From NCBI GenBank assembly GCA_029817715.1, contig JARUPY010000539.1, forward strand, positions 3,137,501-3,201,500: DNA of 64,000 bases. The letters are read 5' to 3'. Below, piece after piece: positions 47,062-58,956 of the stretch. The stretch comes from Melastoma dodecandrum. Its lineage: Eukaryota > Streptophyta > Magnoliopsida > Myrtales > Melastomataceae. The notes beneath the pieces were generated by a model that saw nothing but the letters and a program-made list of their open reading frames with translations, did not search any database and was not told the DNA's origin. A program made the position numbers and the translations under genes. Positions within the stretch are counted from its first letter, which is position 1; each line of letters opens with the position of its first letter.

Positions 47062-48360
47062 ATGAGCTTGTTCGACCGCCCGGAGATGCAGGTTTGGGAC
47101 AATGCTGTGTTCGACAACGGTGAGGAGCCACCCGCCTTCTCCAAGGAGGTGTCCTGGTCCCCTTCTTTGACCAAGAAGCTCTCTGATTCCCTCCGATCCG
47201 ATGATTCCTTCAAGGAGAACCTTAACCCCGTGTTTGTTACTAATTCTGGTGATGGGATTGAGTTGAAGGAGGGATGTAGGAACATTGACGAGGAGATCGA
47301 GGAGTTGGAGAGGGAGATCGAGCTGTTGTCCAAGAAGTTGAAGGCCCTCCTTCTCGAGAAGGCTGGGCAGGGGAATAATGGTAAGGTGGTGGAGAAGGAG
47401 AGGCCTCGCGGAAGGATTATCCCCGCGAAGTTCATGGAGCAGAAAGTGTTGAGGGACGATGACATGCCAGCAAAGGCGGCCAGTGACAAAGGGAAGTTGA
47501 ACCGCAGAGGGGTCAGTTTGTGCCCCGCGGAGATTTACTCCACCGCGATGAAATCACCGCTGCTGGTCAACAAACTGGATGTTGGGTCCATTACCCCTGG
47601 TTTGCCGTTACAGAGTCGGAGAAAGTCCTGCTTCTGGAAGCTTGATGAGATCGACGAGCTTAAAGTGACCAAGGAGAGGAGGAAAAGTTTGATGTCAATG
47701 AGCGTTAGTCCTAACGTGGGGAAAGCTGCACCCAAGGTCCAAACCCAGAAGCAGGCAGTGACCACGATGGGGTACAAGAAGGGTGCGAAGAAGGAGGAGT
47801 CTGTGATCTCATCCATACAGCCGAAGAGGCTGTTCAAGGACGTGGAGAAGGAAAGGAAAAGGGAAAAGGACAGGCTGGTGACGACTCGAGGGAAGGTAGT
47901 CAAACCAGGTCGAGTGGTGGCTAGCAGGTATAACCAGTTGACTGTGAGTGCAGCTAGGAAGAGGTCATTCCCCGAGAATGAGAAGGAAGAGGCTGGGAGG
48001 GTGGACAAGAGGAGGAACTCTAATGTGGCTGACAAAGTGAAGAAAAGGTGGGAGATTCTTCCAGGCGACGTCGTGGTTTATCAAAGCAGTGAAGATCAGG
48101 AAGAGGCAGGGGAGGAGAAAGGTAATGCAGCCAAGACACCGTCAACCATAGCGAAAGCTGGGGAGGGCTTAAGGAGGATTAGGGTATCGAGAGGGATGGT
48201 AGGAGAGAGTCCGAGGGATTCGGGGCCCGCGAAGAGTGTGGCCGAGCTGGAGAGAAGGGGGCGAGGCAGCAGGTACTTTGGGGAGGAAGAGGAAGGGGAT
48301 GAGGGTCTTGGTAAGGCTCTGAGTTTCATAGAAGATGACGACGAGGAAGAGGCGATCTGA
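47062..48360 (+). CDS. Unrecognised basic protein with N-terminal coiled coil
   Basis: One exon of 432 residues from ATG 47062 (MSLFDRPEMQVWDNAVFDNG). Residues about 74-101 form a coiled coil (IDEEIEELEREIELLSKKLK). The rest is Lys/Arg-rich and largely unstructured, with SRRKSCFWKLDEIDELKVTK, repeated KSL/SVSP-type sites and KERKREKDRL; the C-terminus is acidic (FIEDDDEEEA). Composition suggests a nuclear or cytoskeleton-associated protein with many phosphorylation sites. I have seen plant proteins with a similar start but cannot name the family. Codon use is GC3-rich and consistent throughout, supporting a real gene. Confidence 0.82.
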   Translation: MSLFDRPEMQVWDNAVFDNGEEPPAFSKEVSWSPSLTKKLSDSLRSDDSFKENLNPVFVTNSGDGIELKEGCRNIDEEIEELEREIELLSKKLKALLLEKAGQGNNGKVVEKERPRGRIIPAKFMEQKVLRDDDMPAKAASDKGKLNRRGVSLCPAEIYSTAMKSPLLVNKLDVGSITPGLPLQSRRKSCFWKLDEIDELKVTKERRKSLMSMSVSPNVGKAAPKVQTQKQAVTTMGYKKGAKKEESVISSIQPKRLFKDVEKERKREKDRLVTTRGKVVKPGRVVASRYNQLTVSAARKRSFPENEKEEAGRVDKRRNSNVADKVKKRWEILPGDVVVYQSSEDQEEAGEEKGNAAKTPSTIAKAGEGLRRIRVSRGMVGESPRDSGPAKSVAELERRGRGSRYFGEEEEGDEGLGKALSFIEDDDEEEAI

Positions 48361-48624
48361 CTTGGTTGAGGGGAAGCTGCTCAACTTGAGCCATTGTTCT
48401 TGGTGTTATTGTTATGGTTTTTACAAATAGGAATAAGAATGGATAAGCTCCCTGTTATAACTGTGCGGTATTATATATGGCCCTTACTCCGGTCCCGATG
48501 TGAAGAGAAATACGTCAATTCATTAAGCCATCCGCTGCCCCCGTAGTCATCTGCATTATTCTTCCTTCCAGGTTGGCTCAAACAAGCTCTTGGCGATGCA
48601 TGCCAATGCTCGCCAGTCCTTGAC
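48361..48624. other. 3' flank up to the copia insertion
   Basis: The 3' untranslated region of the preceding gene, then sequence up to the target duplication GCCCC (48625-48629). Confidence 0.5.
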
Positions 48625-48629
48625 GCCCC

Positions 48630-49224
48630 TGTTGACTATCTCATATACTCGGAGAAGTCACAATTCTCAATAAACAGCGGAAACAAAATCGTTTACACGG
48701 ATTTACAATCACAAAGGAAGAACCGGATAGTAAACGTACCCGTAGTTGACATTTTGTGGATGTAGAAGATGAATTCAAGGAGTGTAGATCCTTTTCCCCT
48801 TTTCCTTCCCTAACGGCTGCTCTCGATGGAGGAGGCGTAAGAAACTGACGATCGAGACCTTATGAATCGATTTCCAGAAATTCCATATATATATATATGG
48901 TTTCCTTTGTGAAAAGTCAGTTTCCTTTATTAAATAAAAGTCTGAAGGACAGGGGAAGGGACCTAGCCGTAAATTACCATAATCCATAAAACCTACGGTC
49001 TTATCCATCAACAGACCATAGGCTATAAATGGCCTACACCCAGCCGTAAACCACATTAAATAATCGAGATGCGCATATCCCAATAACTTTAGTGATCAAA
49101 TACTTTAGTGGGATTTCATGCACTGCCTTATGTTACAGCCTGTTTTATAAAATGTAGTTTGATGAAGTAAAGAAAGAAGATTAATACAAAAATATACAAT
49201 TAATTGTAGCCCAAAATTCCAACA
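48630..49224 (-). repeat. 3' LTR of the copia element
   Basis: 595 bp, TG...CA bounded, nearly identical to 55851-56449. A TATATATATATATGG stretch at about 48886-48900 is in both LTRs. Confidence 0.97.
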
Positions 49225-49240
49225 TTCTCCCACTTGGGCA
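49225..49240 (-). promoter_or_regulatory. Polypurine tract of the copia element
   Basis: On the minus strand CAAGTGGGAGAA lies directly before the 3' LTR; it would prime plus-strand DNA synthesis. Confidence 0.85.
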
Positions 49241-49787
49241 ACATTAATTGTATCCGAAAAAAAAGGTTTAGTAAATGACTCTCAGGCTGTAACATCTGTA
49301 TGGCCATATAAAGACAACATCTCGAACAACCCCGACCAACTAAATTACCGAGCGTCGAACTATGACCGTCAGAGTATCACTCAATGATACAAGATAACCA
49401 TAATCACAACACTAAGCAATCAAGCCGTCATGGGTCAATGTGGTGGTGTAGCCGAAATAGCATCCCTTATGTGATCAAATTTGATGCTACTTCAGTCGGT
49501 CCTAATCTTTCTGTAACTTTACACCCATAACGGGCCAGAAAGACTTTTGAGCAAATGATGCTCCCTTATTTGTCTCACAAACCTGAATGCGCGCAAACTT
49601 TACGGTGCTTTATCAGAGACAAACTGTAGTAACAATACCGTCCTACTTGAGACTAAGCACCAAGTCTTAAGATTTTCTTTAAACAACTGTCATGTGCACA
49701 TGATATAAAATAACTGCATGCATGTCAATATATACACATATATATTGTCGACGACAAGATACAATAAGAGAGTATCACAAACTCCCA

Positions 49788-52700
49788 CTAACCAAAAGGA
49801 TCAAAGGACTCTAAGATACCCATGTCTATAACATGTTTCTTAAAAGTTATGTGTCTAAGTCCTTTAGTTAGTGGATCTGCCAACATTGATTCTGTATCAA
49901 TGTGTTCAATGACAATGTCCCCATGCTTTATCAGCTCGCGAACTTTAAGATATTTAATTTCCATGTGCTTAGAACCACCCGTAGTTCGGTTATTCTTGGA
50001 ATAGAAAACCGCAGCACTGTTGTCACAATAGATTACTAATGGTCTAGCAATGGAGTCAATAATTTTAAAACCCGAAATAAAATTTCTGAGCCAAACAGCG
50101 TGAGATGATGCCCTATAGCATGCAACAAACTCTGCCTGCATAGTCGAGGAAGCTATAAGTGTTTGTTTAACACTTTTCCAGGAAATAGCTCCTCCAGCCA
50201 ACATGAATATATAACCTGAGGTAGACTTCATATCATCGGAGCAACCAGCAAAGTCAGAATCAGTATACCCGATTACTCAAGGTTATCTACTCTTTTGTAG
50301 ATCAACATGTTAGCTTTAGTTCGCTGCAAATATCTCATTACCTTTTTAGCAGCAGTCCAATGTTCCCTTCCCGGGTTAGACAAATATCTACCAAGAACAC
50401 TACCCGGAAAGGCAAGATCTGGTCTAGTACAGACCTGAGCATACATTAAGCTACCAACTGCACTGCTATAAGGTATACCTTTCATCGATTCCTTCTCAAT
50501 ATCATTCTTGGGACATTGATCTTTATTAAACTTATCTCCTTTTACTATTGGTACTTCTCCTGGCTTGCAAGATTGCATAGCAAATCGCTCAAGTACCTTT
50601 TCAATGTAACCTCTTTGACTCAGTCCCAACACATTTCGAGATATGTCTCGACAAATTTCAATTCCAAGCACATAAGCAGCCTCACCCAAGTCCTTCATAT
50701 CAAAAGATCTAGACAATATGCTTTTGGTCTCGTGTAGCATTGTCAGATCATTACTTGCGAGAAGGATATCATCCACATAGAGAACAAGAAAGATGAAACT
50801 ACTTCCACTAGTCCTCATATAAACGCACTGATCAAACGGATTTTCAACAAATCCAAAGGATGATATTACCTCATCAAATTTCAAATACCATTGTCGTGAA
50901 GCCTGCTTTAATCCATAAATGGATTTCTTTAATTTACAAACCATGTGCTCAGATCCTTCTACCTCGAAACCCTCTGGTTGTTCCATATAAACATTCTCTA
51001 AGAGGTTTCCATTTAGAAAGGTTGTTTTCACATCCATCTGGTGTAACTCAAGATTGAAGTGTGCAACAAGCGCCATCAAAATTCTGAATGCATCTTTAGA
51101 GGAAACTGGAGAATAAGTCTCGGTATAATCAACACCAGCTCGTTGAGTGAATCCTTTAGCAATCAGTCTTGCCTTATAACGTTTAATATTTCCTTTAGCG
51201 TCTTTCTTAGTTTTGAAGACCCATTTACAACCAATTGTCTTTTGTCCATCCAGTGGTTATGTGAGTTCCCACACATCATTAGCCGTCATAGACTGTAACT
51301 CATCTTTCATTGCACTCAGCCATTCATTACTTTGTGATCCATCGACCGCTTCCTCAAAGTTTGTGGGATCACTCACTAATCCACCGTAATCTTCATTAAG
51401 AAAGACAATGTAATCATTAGATAAGGCCGGTTTCCTTACCCTAGTTGATCTCCTCACGGGAACCATTTCTGTAACAACTGGAGGATTTTCAACAATTGCG
51501 TTTCGTTCCTCTTCATGCGTACCATCCGATGAATCAATGTTTTCAACAGGAGGCGTCACAACTGTTGTTCCCGTAGACGCTGGTATGGGAATAAGGACGA
51601 AGTTTCGATCATTTGAGGATGTAGCAGGAAAGTCTTGAACTTCTGCTATATCATTTTCTAGAAATTTCGCATTAAGAGATTCTATTACTTTATTTCCTCT
51701 TGAGGGACAATAGAATCTATAACCCTTAGATCTTTCCGGATATCCTATGAAGAAAGCACGAACTGTTCGAGGATCAGTCTTTTTCTCAACTGGATTAAAT
51801 ACTCTCACTTCAGCTGGACAACTCCAAACACGAAAATGATTAAAACTAGGCTTTCTTCCAGTCCATAGTTCAAATGGAGTCTTCTGTATAGATTTACTGG
51901 GAACTCTGTTGAGAATATATGAAGCTGTTTTAAGTGCTTCTCCCCACAGATAGTTAGGCAAGTTGCTTCTATCCATCATGCTCCTTACCATATCCATCAG
52001 AGTTCGGTTTCTTCTTTCTGCTACGCCATTCTGCTCAGGAGTATAAGGCATAGCATATTGTGGTACAATGCCACAATCTTGCAGAAACTTAGCAAATGGC
52101 CCTATCTGCTGTCCGGAATCAGTATGTCTACCATAATATTCACCACCTCTATCCGATCTCACAATCTTAATTGTTTTCTCCAGTTGTTTTTCAACTTCCA
52201 ACTTGAAAATCTTGAATTTCTCCAAAGCCTCCGACTTTTCTTTTATAAAAAATACATAGCCGTAGCGAGAAAGGTCGTCTATAAAGGTGATGAAATATTT
52301 ATTTCCACACAAAGTGGTTTGAAGGGGTCCACAGATATCTGTATGCACAATCTCCAATAGATTAGTGCAACGTGTGGCTCCCTTCTTGCGAGTTTTTGAC
52401 AACTTCCCTCGAATACAATCAATACATGTTTCCATATTACTGAAATCAAGTGAAGGGAGCAAATTGTCCTTCACAAGGCGTTCCACTCGCTCTTTAGATA
52501 TGTGGCCTAAACGTTTGTGCCACAATATCGAGGACTTCTCTTTCGACAAAACTCTTTTAGGTGCTGAAGATTCAGCATACAAGGATTCAATACCATATGA
52601 AGGTATCAAATCCAATTGATAAAGTCCATTAGACAATCTACCACTACCCACAACCTTTGAATTTAGTGACAACTGCATAGAACCATTCTGAAATAAACAG

Positions 52701-53875
52701 CTAAATCCAAATTTGTTCAACAGTGAAACAGAAATCAAGTTTCTCCTAAAAGTGGGAATATACAGAACGTTTTCCAAAACAAGCTCAAAGCCTGAATCTA
52801 AAGGAAGTTTAACAACTCCAATAAATTCAGCTTCAGCTTCTGAATTGTTTCCCACTTTCACCTTACTTTCACATTCATTTGGCTTCCTTTGCTTCTGGAA
52901 TCCCTGCATGTTCACAGCAATGTGAATAGATGCACCACTATCTATCCACCAAGTATTCGGAGAAACATCGGCAAGGTTTGATTCAAAACAAACCAAAGCA
53001 GATAATTTACCTCCCACATTCTTCTTCTTTTTCTTTTCCAGCCAATTCTTGTATTGATAACAATCTTTCTTCAAGTGCCCCATTTTCCCACAAAAGAAGC
53101 ATTTAATACTACATTTGGCACTTACAGGTGCATACTTTCGAATCGCTTTGCCCTGTCTTTGTCCAACACTGGGTTTCTTAAAAATCTGAGGCGCTTGATT
53201 GTTCCTTGGTTTGAATCCCTTTTTAAACACCTTTCTTTTATGAAAACTTGGACCTGCATCAGTTATTGTAAAAGCACTTGGTCTCATGTCTTTCTTAATC
53301 TTTTCCTCCTCAGCTACACAGCGAGTAATGAGCTCGTTCACTGTCCAACTCTCTCCTTGAGTGTTAAAAGCAGTCTTAATCATTCCAAACTCAGGAGGCA
53401 GAGAACTGAGGATCCGAGGAACTATGTAATTCTCTGGTAAATCTATTTTGTGGGCGCTCAGTTTGGACTGCACATGCACCCATTTCATAATATATTCCCT
53501 CACATTGGTAAAATCTCTGTAAGCCAAAGAATTCATCATCTCTAACAGGTGTGTGATCTCTGCATTGTCAGACACCTGATATCGCTCTCCAATGGCAGCA
53601 AGAAGAACCTTTGCTTTATTTGTTTCCGGCAAACCACTAAGAAGATGATCCGGGATTGACCTTTTCATGGCCAACATGCACATTTTATTGGCATGTGTCC
53701 ATTTCTCATAATATTCCTTTTCCTGGACTGAGCTCGCATCAGTAGGCACCCCAGGTTCATCCACTGTAAGACCCATATCCTGGTTGATGCAGCCCATAGC
53801 AAACTCGAGGTCTTGTTTCCATTTCTTATAATTTGAACCGCCTAGGACCTCTATAGTGGTAGCGTTATTGCACAT
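49788..53875 (-). pseudogene. copia gag-pol polyprotein, one stop and one frameshift
   Basis: From ATG 53875 (MCNNATTIEVLGGSNYKKWK) gag runs to a zinc knuckle CFFCGKMGHLKKDC (53101-53060). Protease has WWIDSGAS (about 52940). Integrase has HKRLGHIS, then the catalytic Asp in HTDICGP, Asp in SDRGGEYY and Glu in PEQNGVAERRNRTL. An in-frame TAA at 51257-51259 cuts the frame just before reverse transcriptase; the same frame resumes with CKWVFKTKKD, YKARLIAKGFTQ and the YVDDILLAS active site (about 50770). A one-base loss near 50273-50280 puts RNase H (DSDFAGC, SGYIFMLAGGAISWKS, EFVAC) in another frame to the stop at 49788. All domains are otherwise recognisable. Confidence 0.93.
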
Positions 53876-54094
53876 ATTGAAGGAAACTGTAGAACAAAAG
53901 TAATGCAATCATTTAGTGTCATGAGCCATTTAAAATTGATTAATTCGATCCAAAATTAATGAAGAATCCTCATGCCCTAATGTCAACTCCCCTTTGGGTA
54001 GAGAAAACATAAGGCAGAGAAATCTTCCCATAAGGATCATAAAATTATTTGACAAATTTATTCCCTTTGGGAAACAAATAGTCTAATCCCACAC

Positions 54095-54380
54095 CCGATC
54101 ACGTGTCACCATGGATGATCCACTTTGGTGAAATCATACACAGCACAATGTGCTATAAACTGTGGGAATTAATACATGCTATCTTTAAGAAACCACCACC
54201 TGTCACATACAAGTGAGCCACTTTGGCAGCCAAACACTTGTAGCACATTATGACGTTCCTTCATTAAATAAATGCATGTATTAATTAGAACCAACTGTCA
54301 CCATAAACAGGTCACTTTGGCAACCAAATGTTCATGGCACAACATGGTCACACCTTTCTAGGCTCATATCACTTATCACA
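54095..54380 (-). repeat. Three-copy tandem repeat of about 96 bp in the copia leader
   Basis: Copies are phased by GTCACC/GTCACA at 54105, 54202 and 54297, each followed by a CACTTTGG word and an AT-rich tail with GCATGTATTAATT-like sequence. It lies upstream of gag, so it is part of the transcribed leader; role unknown. Confidence 0.75.
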
Positions 54381-54666
54381 TCAGATATTATATGTGATAC
54401 CTTACTCGTGTATATATATGTATATACTTATTCCTTTCCACGAGTCTTACTTTAAAAAGATTGCGTAAAATTAATATTATAATATGCGCAATTATTGTTT
54501 AATAGTTTAGGTTAGCATAGTCCCAAACACATAGATTTAATGCCTAATCCACTTGGATTAGGTTTTATACATTGACACATTTATATCTTAATACGCAATA
54601 TTTACACTGCCCAGTTTTATTTATTTACAAGGGCTTTAGCATATGTACAATATCCCCATTGGTTTC

Positions 54667-55278
54667 TTAGACAAACAGATGAGGATATTTTGTCCGGGCT
54701 TCAGCTTCTGGTTCCCAGGTTTCATTACCCTGAGACCAACTTATTTTAACTACCGGCACTATCTTACCACGAATTTGCCTCACATTGCAATCTAAAATTG
54801 CCAACGGAATATTGTATTCTCCAACATTCGGAACATATCCCTCCACAACGCTTTGAACATCCAGATTTTTGAAAGTGTTGATTCCTTCTCCAGCTGTTTG
54901 AAATTGTATTTATCCAGACTGACAATCAATTGTAGCTCCATTTCTTTTCATCCATTGCATACCAAACATGACATCAATGCCCGGATCCATCTCCGTGACA
55001 AAGAGGTCAACTTTTACAATGAGGAAATCAACACGTACCTCACAATCATGACATGGCCCCCACATTTTAACGGGGACATCTTTCCACGAAGTGATAATTG
55101 ATGCATATTGGGTTCTATCCCAAGGCATTCCTATTTCTTTTGCTGACCTTTTGGAGATGAAGGAGTGCCAAACTCCCGTATTGAAAACCCCTTTGAGGTG
55201 ATATCCATCAACCCATACATCTCGTTCCAGCCTCCAAGATGGTTGACTTGAGCTTCCCGCCAGAGTTTTAATGTATAT
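54667..55278 (-). pseudogene. Captured Ty3/gypsy protease-chromodomain frame in copia leader
   Basis: A minus frame, open from 55278 to the stop at 54667-54669 except one TAA at 54910-54912, shows RDVWVDGYHLKGVFNTGVWH then SFISKRSAKEIG, a gypsy-type retropepsin. The catalytic Asp-Thr-Gly reads Asn-Thr-Gly. DVMFGMQWMKRNGATIDC is the family protease end. After a short link come IPLAILDCNVRQIRGKIVPV and VKISWSQGNETWEP with a TKYPHLF end, the chromodomain tail of gypsy chromoviruses. The reverse transcriptase, RNase H and integrase that should lie between are absent. There is no ATG before the protease. It is in the element's own sense strand. It cannot belong to copia, so it is a captured, internally deleted gypsy remnant. 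Confidence 0.85.
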
Positions 55279-55596
55279 TTACAGAATATGAAGAAGGATA
55301 ACTGATCGAATTGATGAAATGATAGAATGCGGATCTATCATTGAATTGATTTCAACATTTTATAGGCTGAGATTGAAGTTTCTTCGCTTACAGATTGACA
55401 ATGTCAATTGACAATTGTCAATCTGAATTACATTTGTCCCTTTTTTTTTTAATTCAACGTGCAATATAAAATTATTATAATAATAATATAAATAATAAAA
55501 TATTATTATTATTATAACAATCATTATAATCCGTCCTTTTATGGTACGGTTATCGAGATAAACCATACTTATCCAAATGTCACGCTTATCGATATT

Positions 55597-55685
55597 ATCC
55601 GATAGCGTTACGCATATCGAGATTATTCATACTTATCCGATAGCGTTACGCATATCGAGATTATTCATACTTATCCGATTGCGTT
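55597..55685 (-). repeat. 38-bp tandem repeat near the primer-binding site
   Basis: Units begin ATCCGATAGCGTTACGC at 55597 and 55635, with a third partial unit at 55673. The flank 55450-55530 is a TAATA/ATTATT-rich tract. Confidence 0.88.
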
Positions 55686-55836
55686 AATAACAAACATCAT
55701 TCAAAACTTTAATGATGTTGCCAAAATTTAAACGGTCGTTATCGTCGATTTAAACTCGATAACCGAAGATATCAGAAAGAGAAAACAACGAAATATAATC
55801 AAAATTTCTCCTCAGAATTGTAAATCCGTATAATCC

Positions 55837-55848
55837 GCTCTGATACCA
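55837..55848 (-). promoter_or_regulatory. Primer-binding site, initiator tRNA-Met type
   Basis: On the minus strand TGGTATCAGAGC, the usual plant copia primer site complementary to the 3' end of initiator tRNA-Met, two bases inside the 5' LTR. Confidence 0.95.
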
Positions 55849-55850
55849 CG

Positions 55851-56449
55851 TGTTGACTATCTCATATACTCGGAGAAGTCACAATTCTCAATAAACAGCG
55901 GAAACAGGATCGTTTACACGGATTTACAATCACAAAGGAAGAACCGGATAGTAAACGTACCCGTAGTTGACATTTTGTGGATGTAGAAGATGAATTCAAG
56001 GAGCGTAGATCCTTTTCCCCTTTTCCTTCCCTAACGGCTGCTCTCGATGGAGGAGGCGTAAGAAACTGACGATCGAGACCTTATGAATCGATTTCCAGAA
56101 ATTCCATATATATATATATGGTTTCCTTTGTGAAAAGTCAGTTTTGCCCTTTATTAAATAAAAGTCTGAAGGACAGGGGAAGGGACCTAGCCGTAAATTA
56201 CCATAATCCATAAAACCTACGGTCTTATCCATCAACAGACCATAGGCTATAAATGGCCTACACCCAGCCGTAAACCACATTAAATAATCGAGATGCGCAT
56301 ATCCCAATAACTTTAGTGATCACAATACTTTAGTGGGATTTCATGCACTGCCTTATGTTACAGCCTGTTTTATAAAATGTAGTTTGATGAAGTAAAGAAA
56401 GAAGATTAATACAAAAATATACAATTAATTGTAGCCCAAAATTCCAACA
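55851..56449 (-). repeat. 5' LTR of the copia element
   Basis: 599 bp, matching 48630-49224 with a handful of differences. It would hold the element's promoter for minus-strand transcription. Confidence 0.97.
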
Positions 56450-56454
56450 GCCCC

Positions 56455-57384
56455 TGCTTCCATGCAAGCAGACCCAGAAAAGATTCCTGCTTAAACCACA
56501 TGATGTCCACACATCCCACAAAAGCAAAAGATCAATACTAAACAATGAATCGGAAGCCTCAGTCGAGAGATCCGATTATTTCAAGCACATGGACTCCAAG
56601 TTGTCCTACACCTCAATTCACATTCACCAAAACCCACAATTTCCTTTCACTACTGCCAAAGAGTTTCACAGACAACAACAGCAGGTAAAAAACCCAGCAA
56701 AACGCCTTTCCAACACAGCAACAACTTTTACCGCGTGAAGCTGATCACACCAAAAGGAAAAATATCGAAACTTTCACAAAGCCCCGCCAATATCTGCCTC
56801 TATTACCAAGCTCTACTCCTTACAAAATAAACAGAAACAAGCAGCTACATATATGTAAAAGGGAGAAAGCATTCCAATCCTAGATTAGATACTCATAAAC
56901 ATTTCTTGATCGGTTAAAAAGTGGCTCTCTTTTGGATTCAATGTGAAGGGCAGTTGAGCATAGCCTGGAGAGCACTAGCCGTGTCAACATTCGGGCAATG
57001 GAGATGCACTCAGAAACTTCCAAGACCACATGCTTCACTTGGCTAATAATCTTTCATTGGCTGTGCTTTTTATTCGCGTAACATAAATCGTTCTTGTAGA
57101 TGTTGCACCAGTTATTTATGCGGCTGTTCCCATGGCTGTCTGAATAATGAAAGCTTATCAAAGATTACATGTTAGCTCCCATAGCGTGCATACAATGGTT
57201 TGAGAAAAACGTCAAGATGGCCGGATAACCTTCAGATGAAACGATTACGAACGGTTGGAAAGGAAATGATCTAACATTAGCTAATGAAATGAATCCACCT
57301 GTTCATGTCATGCAGTGAACTACCAAAACAGTACATCGAAAGAGAACTTTCAGGACATCTCTGAGATGACAAAATCCGGAATGC
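56455..57384. other. Intergenic between the copia element and the 57.4-kb gene
   Basis: It contains the likely 3' untranslated region of the minus gene at 57385-58855 and no supported frame. Sequence on the two sides of the copia insertion gave no continuous protein. Confidence 0.45.
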
Positions 57385-58855
57385 TCAAACTATCATCCAT
57401 GTCAAGTGCCGGCGCCCTGCCCATTTAGCAGCTGCATGGATCCCGACCGCTAATGCTGAACCCAGTAAGGGCAGTGGAAGCTGCCTCTTCGTCGTCACTT
57501 CCCCAGCCTCTTTCCCTTCACTGACTTCCTCAGTCTCGTCTTCTTGAGAATGATTCTTTGAGTAGTAATAAATGGCCAGAGCAAGGTAGGAGGCAATTGC
57601 CAATAACCGAAGCCAAGGTGCCCCCACGCCAGCCACCACGGCTGCTGCAGGCAAGGCAGAAGTTACGTCGTCCCTCTTTTTGATGAAACGTGAGAACCCA
57701 TATGTCCCAACCAGCACCATCAAGAAGAATAGCACAGTGATGTAGCCTCTAACGACTAAAAGACCAGCCAAGCCAGCAGTTGTGAGAACATACGGCTGAC
57801 TACTTACGGAATCTGGGACCACACTCTCTCCAATGGAGAGAACGATAGATGCCAGGATGATAACTACGATCAACTCAGAGACAGGCAATGCAGAGATTAT
57901 GCTGGAATAGAATGCCCTCACGGAGTAGAATCCGGTCTCGATGCCCCTGATAACTGCAGTGACACGGTCGCCTATGAAGTGAAATATGAGAGCTAACCCT
58001 AGTTTTAACAGGTATCCCACAAAACCAACAATTGCACCAACAGCCTTCTTCCAGTTAGCCAATTCTAACAGAACTACCCTCCATGCATACACCAGGAAAG
58101 CCATCGCTGCAAATTAAACAAGTAGTTGTCGTTAGATTGCATATAAAGTCGCATATACAGCTTTAAGAAATCTACTTTGAACAATAACAGGTTTGTATCC
58201 ACCATGGCATAGAAGCGAAGTTTCTTTATTTCCCCCAAAAAGAGATTAAGAAACTTTCTGAACAGCAACAATCGTCGTCTCCTTCAGGAACAGCATTTAA
58301 TCACGAAATACAGTTCGGAGATGGTCACACAAAACATAGCCAACAAAACTAACTCTTTAAGTGCAAATCCGCGCCAGACATCCACCTCAAAAAAAAAAAT
58401 CATGACCTAGAGACTGACTATTACTGACAGCAGTTAGCTAACGATGCGCTCACAATTCCAACCACTGCAACGACAAGGAATGACATACCGACGAAGAAAG
58501 GCCACCGCACAGGAGGATCGGGAGCCTCCTTGGTGAGGTACCTGAACCTTTCCGGCATGGTGCTTTCCCCTCTAGCCGCTCTCTCCACCTCGTCTTCGAC
58601 GACTCCCGAACCATCAATTCCTCCTTTTCCATTCTCCGCCTTCGCCGATAACTCAAAATTCCATCCCAAGCCACCGCTGGGCCCACACCTCTCCCCGAGG
58701 TACAGAAACCCGCCACTCCGCCGCGGCGACAAGCAGGGTTTAAAAACGGCAGGAATAGGAATGGACGGAGGGCGGAGGAAAGATAGAGACACGGCGGTGA
58801 ACGGAGGTGGAGGAGGAGGATGGAAGAGGCGGAGGGTGGAGACCGTTAGCGGCAT
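57385..58855 (-). CDS. Predicted plastid multi-helix membrane protein
   Basis: Two exons, 58855-58489 and 58106-57385, join in frame to 362 residues through a GTATGT...TTGCAG intron that leaves Ala between PPVRWPFFV and MAFLVYAWRVVLLELANWKK. The N-terminus (MPLTVSTLRLFHPPPPPPFT) is rich in Ser, Pro and Arg, as in a chloroplast transit peptide. An acidic linker ends in MPERFRYLTKEAPDPPVRWP. At least five hydrophobic segments follow, including SELIVVIILASIVLSIGESV and VLTTAGLAGLLVVRGYITVL. A C-terminal WAGRRHLTW closes it. I believe it belongs to a plant-specific plastid membrane family but cannot name it surely. Its first exon is copied at 59549-59960. Confidence 0.88.
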
Positions 58856-58956
58856 CGGAGGAGGGAGGCCCGCCGGCGGCGGCGAATGATCATGGAATTA
58901 AAGAAAGGGGATATGGTTTTTGCTGTCCTCTGCGAGCAGAGCTTCTTAAACAGGTT

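Larger units (their letters stand above)
48630..56449 (-). mobile_element. Ty1/copia LTR retrotransposon, full length, minus orientation
   Basis: The 7820-bp element is flanked by GCCCC on both sides (48625-48629 and 56450-56454). Two direct LTRs start TGTTGAC and end CCAACA. Between them, in minus order from the right: tRNA primer-binding site, a long leader with tandem repeats and a foreign reading frame, then gag, protease, integrase, reverse transcriptase and RNase H, then a polypurine tract. Integrase before reverse transcriptase marks it as copia. LTRs differ at only about four or five bases and two short indels, so insertion is recent. The gag-pol has one stop and one frameshift, so this copy is probably non-autonomous. 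Confidence 0.97.
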
